The notes beneath the pieces are model-generated. The model was not told where the DNA came from. It saw nothing but the letters and a program-made list of their open reading frames with translations, and ran no database searches. Positions 1 through 7,392 of a DNA stretch of 7,392 nt are shown in pieces (within the stretch, counting starts at the first letter, position 1; every line of letters begins with the position of its first letter). Both the position numbers and the translations under genes were made by a program. Location of the stretch: assembly GCA_945876925.1 (NCBI GenBank), contig CAMCQD010000082.1, positions 1-7,392 on the forward strand, read 5' to 3'. Origin of the DNA: an uncultured Dermatophilus sp. Lineage in GTDB: Bacteria > Actinomycetota > Actinomycetes > Actinomycetales > Dermatophilaceae.

Positions 1-2338
<2,338 letters not shown>

Positions 2339-2345
2339 CGGTATG

Positions 2346-2350
2346 TCCTT
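2346..2350 (-). promoter_or_regulatory. Shine-Dalgarno site of leuS
   Basis: On the minus strand AAGGA lies 7 bases before the leuS ATG (GAAGAAGGACATACCG then ATG). Spacing and sequence are those of a good ribosome binding site and fix the start at 2338. Confidence 0.7.
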
Positions 2351-2361
2351 CTTCACTTTCA

Positions 2362-2382
2362 CGCGTCCGCCGGCGGACCGCG
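2362..2382 (-). other. Hairpin just upstream of the leuS ribosome binding site
   Basis: The 14-base perfect palindrome gtccgccggcggac (2365-2378) is extended by three more pairs (2362-2364 with 2380-2382) across one bulged base at 2379. It ends 12 bases before the AAGGA of leuS. In RNA the innermost bases must form the loop, so about 8 pairs are realistic. It could affect ribosome access or be chance in very GC-rich DNA. No known riboswitch matches; in particular I find no T-box antiterminator consensus (AGGGTGGNACCGCG) in this leader. Confidence 0.35.
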
Positions 2383-2429
2383 GCGCACGCACGCGGCCGC
2401 CGCCACGGCGGATCAGAACCGGATGACCG

Positions 2430-2482
2430 GGCAGGCGTCACGGCGCCGGGCTCATGCCACGGCTACCCGGCCGGGGCCTGCC
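2430..2482 (-). other. Two-tier stem-loop in the leuS leader around a five-codon ORF
   Basis: Outer stem: ggcaggc (2430-2436) pairs perfectly with gcctgcc (2476-2482). Inner stem: gccggg (2445-2450) pairs perfectly with cccggc (2466-2471). On the minus strand a tiny reading frame, ATG at 2455 to TGA at 2438 (MSPAP), starts inside the apical loop. It has no leucine codons, so it is not a classical leucine attenuation peptide, and no clear Shine-Dalgarno precedes it. The pairings are seen in the sequence; any regulatory role is inference. Confidence 0.3.
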
Positions 2483-2558
2483 GGTCCAGGCAGCAAGGCT
2501 ACCGCAGCGTCCCGCCGCCTCCCGGACGGCGCCCATCCCCCGGTCGCGCGCCGCGACG

Positions 2559-2603
2559 CGCGACGGGCCGCGCACCGTGAAAACCGGTGCGCGGCCCGTC
2601 GCG
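2559..2603 (-). terminator. Strong hairpin terminator downstream of rpsT
   Basis: A perfect 19-bp inverted repeat: 2559-2577 (cgcgacgggccgcgcaccg) is the exact reverse complement of 2585-2603, with a 7-base loop (tgaaaac). It begins 46 bases after the rpsT stop codon, within the 311-base gap between rpsT and leuS. No T-run follows on the minus strand, which is common for actinobacterial terminators. It should end rpsT transcripts or sharply reduce readthrough into leuS; it could also protect the rpsT mRNA 3' end. Confidence 0.8.
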
Positions 2604-2649
2604 GCGCTCAGCAGGCCCCGCGGTTTCCCGGCCGCGACGCCAGCCAGGT

Positions 2650-2910
2650 TCAGAGGGCGTTGAACCGGCGAGCCATGGCCGACTTCTTGTTGGCGGCCTG
2701 GTTCTTGTGGATGACGCCCTTGCTCACCGCCACGTCGAGCTTGCGGGAGGCGTCCCGCAGCGCGCCCCGGGCGGCGTCCCGGTCGCCCGCCTCGGCGGCC
2801 TCCCGGAACCGGCGGATGAAGGTGCGCAGCTCGGACTTGTACGCCTTGTTGCGCTCGGTGCGCTTGGCGTTGGTCTTGATGCGCTTCATCTGCGACTTGA
2901 TATTTGCCAC
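2650..2910 (-). CDS. rpsT: 30S ribosomal protein S20
   Basis: Small-subunit ribosomal protein that binds 16S rRNA and helps early 30S assembly. The product has 86 residues, the usual length for the family. The start MANIKSQMKRIKTNAKRTERNKAYKSELRTFI is the typical Lys/Arg-rich first helix, and the end, GVIHKNQAANKKSAMARRFNAL, is the conserved S20 C-terminal helix. The start is GTG at 2910: the residues from there match the family exactly, while the open frame further upstream gives no S20-like sequence. A purine-rich but imperfect Shine-Dalgarno (AAGAAG, 2915-2920) sits only 4 bases before the GTG. A weak non-ATG start also occurs in E. coli rpsT (UUG), where S20 represses its own translation; similar control here is inference. 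It is transcribed away from the LssY_C gene and ends at a strong hairpin. Confidence 0.96.
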   Translation of the reverse strand: MANIKSQMKRIKTNAKRTERNKAYKSELRTFIRRFREAAEAGDRDAARGALRDASRKLDVAVSKGVIHKNQAANKKSAMARRFNAL

Positions 2911-2933
2911 GATTCTTCTTTCGGGTCGATGGA

Positions 2934-2949
2934 CTGCCTGACGGCAGGC
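2934..2949 (-). other. Small alternative hairpin in the rpsT 5' leader
   Basis: Two mutually exclusive 5-bp stems overlap: ctgcc (2934-2938) with ggcag (2943-2947), and gcctg (2936-2940) with caggc (2945-2949). The element lies about 25 bases upstream of the rpsT GTG. It might contribute to translational control of rpsT, but the stems are short and could be chance. Confidence 0.2.
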
Positions 2950-3057
2950 CCTCCTCGCGTCCGGGCCGCGATGAGAACTCGTCGTGGACGGCCCGGCCAA
3001 GGACTGGCGATGGACTCGCGTGAACAGCGCACGACCTGGGCGCGCACGCAATCAACG

Positions 3058-3087
3058 AAAGTACCAGACACCAGGCACGAACCGGAA
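3058..3087 (-). promoter_or_regulatory. rpsT: Candidate promoter of rpsT
   Basis: On the minus strand an extended -10-like TGGTACTTT (hexamer TACTTT at 3058-3063) is preceded 18 bases upstream by TTCCGG (3082-3087), a weak -35 match. The predicted leader would be about 140 bases. The surrounding 3050-3170 stretch is visibly less GC-rich than the genes, as expected of a promoter region. The assignment is by eye only. Confidence 0.3.
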
Positions 3088-3123
3088 AATCCGCGGCACC
3101 GCAGGCACCGCCAGGATGCGACG

Positions 3124-3129
3124 TATACC
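3124..3129 (+). promoter_or_regulatory. Candidate -10 element of the LssY_C gene
   Basis: TATACC on the plus strand, 41 bases before the preferred ATG at 3171, is the best -10-like hexamer in the divergent region. No convincing -35 precedes it. A start of transcription about 7 bases downstream would fall on the alternative GTG start at 3135 and so favour the ATG at 3171. Weak evidence. Confidence 0.2.
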
Positions 3130-3170
3130 ACCTGGTGCATAACCAGTCCCGGCGATGTCACGATGGATTC

Positions 3171-4526
3171 ATGAGCGCCGCACGACCGGTCTACGATCAC
3201 GTACCCGCCAAGGTCAGCGGGCTGACCCTGCGCCGGATCGCCACCATCGACGTCATCGAGAACCTGTTCTATGGCGCCGCGACGGTGTTCGCGTTCATGT
3301 TCGCCTACGTCGTGCTGCGTCACGCGGGAACCACATGGAGCGTCCTGGGCTACCTCATCGTCTTCTGGGCCGTGCTGGCCTACCTCGCCCTGCCCCGGCT
3401 GCACCGCGTGCTGACCGCCATCTACGTCCCCGGGTACTTCATCGGGCGCACCCGCACCTCCGACGGGCTGCTCGGCGACCCGGTCAACATCGCGCTCAAC
3501 GGCACCGCCGCGCAGATCCACGACGTCATGCGCCGGGCCGGCTGGATCGAAGCGGACCCGGTCAACCTCACCTCCAGCGTGCGGATCGTCATCTCCTCAC
3601 TCACCCGGCGCAGCTACCCGCGCGCCCCGGTGAGCCCGTTGTTCCTGTTCGGGGAACGGCAGGCATTCGCCTACCAGCAGGAAGTCGCCGGCAACCCCGC
3701 CCAGCGTCACCACGTGCGGTTCTGGCCGTGCCCGCCGGGATGGCTGCTGCCCGGCGGCCGCCAGGTCGGCTGGCTCGCGGCCGGGTCCTACGACCGCGCG
3801 GTCGGGCTGTCGTTCTTCACCTTGCAGGTCACGCACCGGATCGACCGCGATATCGACATCGAACGCGACTACATCGTCGATTCGGTCAGGTACGCCTGCC
3901 CGGAAGTGCGCGCCGGGGTCATCGAGGACTTCTCGACCGGCTACCACAGCCGCAACGGCGGCGGCGACTCGATCAGCACCGACGGCGACCTGCCGGTGCT
4001 GGACCTGAGCGCCGTCATCCCCTCCAGCCTGGACGAGACCACCGCCGCGGACGACGTGCTGCACGAAGTCGGGCGGCGCCCGCTGAGCATCATCGCCGCC
4101 GCGGTGCTCACCGCCGCGGCGCTCATCTCCGCCGTGACGCTCGCGCTGACGCAGCTGCTGAGCGACGTGGCCGCCGACCCGGTCTTCGCCGAGAACCCCG
4201 ACGAGCGCGCCCTGGCGGTGATCATCGTCGTCGGGATCGTGACCTCCACCTACCTCGTGCTGGCCGTGCTGGCCTGGCTGACCTACCTGGGCAACCGGTC
4301 CGCGCGGGTGCTGATGCTCGCCGTGCTCACGTTCTCTCTGATCAGCAGCCTGCTGCAGTGGATCGGCTCGGCCCGCCCGACGCTGCCGACCCTGATCGGG
4401 CTGACGATAGACATCCTCACCATCTACGCGCTGACCTCGCTGTCCGCGCGGGAATGGACGCGCGAGCACGGTCAGTCGGCTCGCCGCCGCGCCCGCCGCG
4501 ACGGCGAGCACGGGTCACCTCGATGA
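3171..4526 (+). CDS. LssY_C-domain membrane protein of unknown function
   Basis: A 451-residue integral membrane protein. Two hydrophobic segments (about 33-49 and 57-75) precede a soluble domain at about 84-300 that I recognise as LssY C-terminal-like. Its hallmarks are VPGYFIGRTRTSDGLLGDPVN (86-106), SPLFLFGERQAFAYQQEV (155-172), QRHHVRFW (178-185), SYDRAVGLS (206-214), THRID (221-225) and DIERDYIV (229-236). Four further membrane segments follow, about 306-330, 349-372, 376-396 and 404-426, then a short Arg-rich tail. Arg21-Arg22 before the first segment suggest a cytoplasmic N-terminus, which would put the LssY_C domain in the cytoplasm. LssY_C also occurs with DedA or PAP2-type membrane domains in other bacteria; its biochemical role is unknown to me. 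The ATG at 3171 is preferred; an in-frame GTG at 3135 adds 12 poorly conserved-looking residues, and neither has a strong Shine-Dalgarno. It is the only plus-strand gene here, divergent from rpsT and overlapping holA tail to tail. Confidence 0.88.
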   Translation: MSAARPVYDHVPAKVSGLTLRRIATIDVIENLFYGAATVFAFMFAYVVLRHAGTTWSVLGYLIVFWAVLAYLALPRLHRVLTAIYVPGYFIGRTRTSDGLLGDPVNIALNGTAAQIHDVMRRAGWIEADPVNLTSSVRIVISSLTRRSYPRAPVSPLFLFGERQAFAYQQEVAGNPAQRHHVRFWPCPPGWLLPGGRQVGWLAAGSYDRAVGLSFFTLQVTHRIDRDIDIERDYIVDSVRYACPEVRAGVIEDFSTGYHSRNGGGDSISTDGDLPVLDLSAVIPSSLDETTAADDVLHEVGRRPLSIIAAAVLTAAALISAVTLALTQLLSDVAADPVFAENPDERALAVIIVVGIVTSTYLVLAVLAWLTYLGNRSARVLMLAVLTFSLISSLLQWIGSARPTLPTLIGLTIDILTIYALTSLSAREWTREHGQSARRRARRDGEHGSPR

Positions 4527-5574
4527 CGCAGCGTTCCACCGCGTACACCGGGTCGCGGCTACCGCCCTTGACGTCGGCATCGGCGGCTGCGATGGCGGTG
4601 ACCGCGTCAGCCAGGCCCTGCTCGCTCCAGCCGCGCAGCGCCCGCCGGGCACGGTCGATCTGCCAGGGCGCCATGCCCAGCGAGCCGGCCAGTGAGGCCG
4701 CCGGCCCCTGCGGGGCGCCCATCACCGTGACCAGCTGACGCACCTGCACCGCCAGCGCCGCCACGATGGGCACCGGGTCGGTACCCACCGCGATCGCATG
4801 CCGGGTGAGCGTGAGCGCCTCAGTGACATCGCCGGCCAGGGCGGCAGCCGCGACCCGGAACCCGCTGGCAGTGATCCGGCCCCCGTAATACGTCGCCACC
4901 TCGGCCGTCCCGACCGTGCCGGTCGTGTCGCCGATGAGCTGGCGGCAGGCCGAGGCCAGCTCGGGGATGTCCTTGCCAGCGGCCTCGATCAGGGCATGCG
5001 CCGCCTCGGGGTCGATCCGCCGCCCCGCCCGGCGGAACTCGCCCTCGACGAAGGCGGCCTTGTCGCGTTCGGTCGTGATGGCCGGAGCGGACAGCACCCG
5101 GGCACCGGCTTTCTTCAGCGCATCCAGCAAGCGCTTACCGCGGTTGCCGCCCTTGTGCCACGCCAGCAGGGTCACGTGCCCGGGCGGGGCCGCCAGGTAC
5201 CTCGTAAGGTCAGCGGCCAGGTCATCCCCCGCCTCGTCCAGGTCCCGCACGATCAGCGCGGTCGCGGTGCCGAACAGCGACGGGCTGGCGTGCCGGGCGA
5301 TGCTGCCGGCCTGGTACCCGGCCGCGTCCAGGCGCACCACCTCGATCTGCGGGTCACCGGCGCGCAGCGCCGCCAGCGCCGCATCGAGGATGCGCTCGGC
5401 AAGCACCCGCTCCGGACCGGTGATGAGCACCAGGCCAGGCACCGCGCCGGCGGCGAACCCGCCCGCGCCGGAGTCGTCGTCGAAGGTTCCGAAGTCACCG
5501 GCCCGGCCCCGGGTGGCACTCGTCCGGGAGCCAGCGGACCGGGAGCGGGGAGGGGGCGCGTTCACGGCATCCAC
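4417..5574 (-). CDS. holA: DNA polymerase III subunit delta
   Basis: The delta subunit of the clamp loader, which opens the beta sliding clamp during replication. The product is 385 residues. After about 45 Ser/Gly/Arg-rich, probably disordered residues, the conserved part begins with GLVLITGPERVLAERILDAAL (47-67). It continues with RLDAAGYQ (81-88), a SPSLFGTATALIVRDLDEAGDDL stretch (97-119) and the middle KGGNRGKRLLDALKKAGARV (141-160), then the all-helical C-terminal domain with APWQIDRARRALRGWSEQGL (302-321) and DPVYAVERCVIEV (341-353). Delta has no working Walker A, as expected. The normal family end is near residue 353; the last 32 residues are a low-complexity Arg/Ala tail encoded antisense to the 3' end of the LssY_C gene. 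The start is GTG at 5574; an in-frame GTG at 5565 has a better spaced AGGGTGG upstream and is equally possible. It follows the helicase gene on the same strand after a 117-base gap. Confidence 0.93.
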   Translation of the reverse strand: MDAVNAPPPRSRSAGSRTSATRGRAGDFGTFDDDSGAGGFAAGAVPGLVLITGPERVLAERILDAALAALRAGDPQIEVVRLDAAGYQAGSIARHASPSLFGTATALIVRDLDEAGDDLAADLTRYLAAPPGHVTLLAWHKGGNRGKRLLDALKKAGARVLSAPAITTERDKAAFVEGEFRRAGRRIDPEAAHALIEAAGKDIPELASACRQLIGDTTGTVGTAEVATYYGGRITASGFRVAAAALAGDVTEALTLTRHAIAVGTDPVPIVAALAVQVRQLVTVMGAPQGPAASLAGSLGMAPWQIDRARRALRGWSEQGLADAVTAIAAADADVKGGSRDPVYAVERCVIEVTRARRRGGRGGEPTDRARASIPARTARSARRW

Positions 5575-5659
5575 CCTGCCATGTGCGCACCGGTGCCGCC
5601 TTGCCCGGCGCGCACCGGCGGAGCGCCGTGCCGTCAGCGTCCGGCCAGCGGCCTGCCCC

Positions 5660-5679
5660 GGCGGCCCGGCGGGCCCGCC
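5660..5679 (-). terminator. Candidate terminator hairpin after the helicase gene
   Basis: On the minus strand the helicase stop is followed 12 bases later by a GC-only stem-loop: GGCG(G)GCCC pairs with GGGCCGCC around a GCC loop, with one bulged G. It includes the 12-base palindrome ggcgggcccgcc (5668-5679), and flanking CCCC (5687-5690) and GGGG (5656-5659) could extend it. There is no T-run. It may separate helicase and holA transcripts, or may only be a by-product of base composition. Confidence 0.35.
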
Positions 5680-5691
5680 CAGCAGCGGGGA

Positions 5692-7392
5692 TCACAGGCC
5701 CAGGGCGGCAGCGCGGGCGGTCACCGCCGCCGCGGATACGCCCAGATGGTCAGCGATCTCGGCGGGCTCTAGCCCGAGTTCCACGCCCTCGCGCAGCTCC
5801 TCGTCCAGCGCCTCGTCCCAGTCGTCCGCCTCGGCCGGCCCCGGGTCACCCGGCCCGGCAGCGAAGACGCGGGAACCGCCCGGAGCGGCGCCGCCCTCCG
5901 GCCCGGCCCCGGCCGGCTGCCCTCCATCCGGCCGGGTGCCACGCCCCGCAGTCCCGGTCCCCGCCGCCCGCGACGGCGGTGCCGCTACCGGACGCACCTC
6001 ACCGGCGGACTCGTCCAGCCGCCGCAGCGCCCCGAGCACCACCTCCCGGTCGGTGGTCGGCCACATCGGCGGCAGCGACGCCTGCAGGAACCCGGCGTAC
6101 CGGGCAGTCACCAGCCGCGGATCAAGCACCGCCACCACGCCGCGGTCGTCGTGGCGCCGGATCAGCCGGCCCGCCCCCTGGGCCAGCCGCAGCGCCGCCG
6201 ACGTGGCCGACACCGCCATGAACCCATTGCCGCCCATCGACGTGATCGCCTGGGAACGCGCCGACATCAGCGGATCGTCCGGCCGGGGGAACGGGACCCG
6301 GTCGATCACGACGAGCTGGCAGGCCGGTCCGGGTACGTCCACGCCCTGCCACAGCGACAGCGTGCCGAACAGGCAGCTGGCCGCGCTAGAGGCGAATCGC
6401 CTTACGAGAGCAGGGGTCTGGTCTTCACCCTGGCACCAGATCTCGATCCCGCCGAGGCGCTCGCGCATCTCACCGGCCGCCAGCCGGGCCATCCGCATCG
6501 AGCTGAACAATCCCAGGGCGCGCCCGCCCGCCGCCCGGATGAGGGCTTCGAGCTCGTCGAGCATCTCCGGTGCCGGCCCCTCCCGGCCCGGAGCGGGCAG
6601 GTGCGCGGCCACGTAGACGATGCCCTGGGCGCGGTAGTCGAACGGGGAGCCGGCGTCCAGCCCGCGCCAGGCCGGGGCGCCCTCACCGCGCAGCCCCAGC
6701 TCCCCGGCGACCGGGCCGAACGAGCCGCCGAGGGCCAGCGTGGCGGAGGTGAGCACCACGGTCCGCTCGGCGAACAGCGACTCGCGCAGCTGCATCGCCA
6801 CGCTCATCGGCGCGATCCGCAGCACCGCTCCCCGGCGCTCGTCCTGGCTGATCCACACGACATCCAGATCCCGGCCGGCGAGGATGCGGCTGGTCGTCTC
6901 GTGAATCTCCTCCACGGCCGCCCGGGCCTGCGCCCTGGCGCCCTCGGCCGCCTCCGCCTGCGTGCCGGAGTCCTTCAGCGATCCCAGCATCAGCCGGGCC
7001 GAGTCACTGACCCGGCTGATGGCGGTGACCAGCTGGCCCGAGGGGCGCAGCACGCGTCCCTCGCGCGTCGCGGACAGGGCCTCGCCGAGTGCTTCCGCGG
7101 CGGCGGCCAGATCCCCGGAGTCCGCGTGGGTTCCCGCCTTGCGGGCGGCCGCGGTGACCGCGGCGGCGGTCAGCTCGGCGGTGACGGTCGAGGTGACCCG
7201 GTCGGCCAGCTCGTGTGCCTCGTCGATGACCAGGACGTCATGCTCGGGTAGCAGCCGCCGCCCCTCGAAGGCGTCGATCGCGGCGAGGGCATGATTAGTG
7301 ACCACGATGTCGGCCTCACCCGCCCCGGCCCGCGCCCGCTCGGCAAAGCACTCGGCCCGCATGGGGCAGGCGCTGCCCAGGCACTCCCGCGC
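5692..7392 (-). CDS. dinG: DinG/XPD-family Fe-S DNA helicase (N-terminus beyond right edge)
   Basis: ATP-dependent superfamily 2 DNA helicase of the DinG/XPD group, expected to unwind damaged or structured DNA 5'-3'. 566 residues are visible; the N-terminal part with the Walker A motif and the first Fe-S cysteine lies beyond the right edge. The visible part opens with three cysteines spaced C-x4-C-x5-C (within ARECLGSACPMRAECFAERA), the spacing of the last three 4Fe-4S ligands in E. coli DinG, followed by ADIVVTNHAL. The DEAH box is at 7213-7224 (LVIDEAHELADR), then VLTSATLALGG, GLFSSMRMARLAA, SLWQGVDVPGPACQLVVIDRVPFPRPDDPL, and motif VI QGAGRLIRR (about 6155-6181). After about residue 460 comes a Gly/Pro/Ala-rich linker, an acidic DDWDEALDEEL segment and a helix-turn-helix-like end (EPAEIADHLGVSAAAVTARAAALGL). 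The ATG at 7360-7362 is internal, since the frame continues upstream with conserved residues. The gene symbol is by family resemblance; a DinG paralogue is possible. Confidence 0.9.
   Translation of the reverse strand, partial: ARECLGSACPMRAECFAERARAGAGEADIVVTNHALAAIDAFEGRRLLPEHDVLVIDEAHELADRVTSTVTAELTAAAVTAAARKAGTHADSGDLAAAAEALGEALSATREGRVLRPSGQLVTAISRVSDSARLMLGSLKDSGTQAEAAEGARAQARAAVEEIHETTSRILAGRDLDVVWISQDERRGAVLRIAPMSVAMQLRESLFAERTVVLTSATLALGGSFGPVAGELGLRGEGAPAWRGLDAGSPFDYRAQGIVYVAAHLPAPGREGPAPEMLDELEALIRAAGGRALGLFSSMRMARLAAGEMRERLGGIEIWCQGEDQTPALVRRFASSAASCLFGTLSLWQGVDVPGPACQLVVIDRVPFPRPDDPLMSARSQAITSMGGNGFMAVSATSAALRLAQGAGRLIRRHDDRGVVAVLDPRLVTARYAGFLQASLPPMWPTTDREVVLGALRRLDESAGEVRPVAAPPSRAAGTGTAGRGTRPDGGQPAGAGPEGGAAPGGSRVFAAGPGDPGPAEADDWDEALDEELREGVELGLEPAEIADHLGVSAAAVTARAAALGL

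Noticed and set aside
2339..2558. T-box riboswitch upstream of leuS
   Set aside because: I searched the minus strand for the antiterminator consensus (AGGGTGGNACCGCG and close variants) and found none.
3597..4511. A 304-codon minus-strand frame antisense to the LssY_C gene
   Set aside because: Gly/Arg/His/Gln-rich composition typical of antisense frames, with no domain. It also overlaps holA's tail in another frame.
3155..4738. A 527-codon plus-strand frame overlapping the LssY_C gene
   Set aside because: It is extremely Arg/Pro/His-rich with no hydrophobic or domain pattern. The neighbouring frame gives clear membrane segments and LssY_C motifs.
4916..6616. A 566-codon plus-strand frame across holA and the helicase gene
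   Set aside because: It is Ser/Ala/Pro/Arg low-complexity sequence antisense to two confidently identified genes and spans the gap between them. It is a shadow of codon bias.
6151..7251. A 366-codon plus-strand frame antisense to the helicase
   Set aside because: It has no recognisable family or motif. The minus strand carries the DEAH box, motif VI and Fe-S cysteines here.
7360..7362. ATG as the true start of the helicase
   Set aside because: The frame stays open to the window edge, and the residues upstream (ARECLGSACP) contain two of the conserved Fe-S cysteines, so this Met is internal.

Overview
The window is high-GC DNA (roughly 70% G+C by eye) whose gene content points to an actinomycete-type bacterium (Actinomycetota). 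The LeuRS carries KMGKS in place of the textbook KMSKS and has a long insertion in its N-terminal half. S20, HolA and an Fe-S DinG-like helicase are all of actinobacterial type. No genus can be named safely from this stretch alone.

Layout, right to left, because four of the five genes are on the minus strand: (1) 7392-5692, a DinG/XPD-type Fe-S DNA helicase whose N-terminus lies beyond the right edge and which ends in a Gly/Pro/Ala linker plus a short helix-turn-helix-like tail; (2) a 117-base gap with a GC-rich hairpin; (3) 5574-4417, holA, the delta subunit of DNA polymerase III; (4) 3171-4526, the only plus-strand gene, a membrane protein with an LssY_C domain flanked by two N-terminal and about four C-terminal membrane segments, whose 3' end overlaps the 3' end of holA by 110 bases; (5) a 260-base divergent intergenic region; (6) 2910-2650, rpsT (ribosomal protein S20) with a GTG start, followed by a perfect 19-bp hairpin; (7) a structured leader of about 220 bases; (8) 2338 to the left edge, leuS (leucyl-tRNA synthetase), cut off after 779 codons and missing its C-terminus.

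The region is mainly housekeeping: translation (leuS, rpsT), replication (holA) and DNA processing (the helicase). The LssY_C membrane protein is the only gene of unknown role and breaks the otherwise co-directional order. I see no tRNA, rRNA, CRISPR array, insertion sequence, phage gene or recognisable defence system. The most interesting points are the convergent coding overlap, the helicase tail, the LssY_C gene between rpsT and holA, and the structured leuS leader. Most other long open frames here, including one of 882 codons antisense to leuS and rpsT, are artefacts of high-GC codon use.
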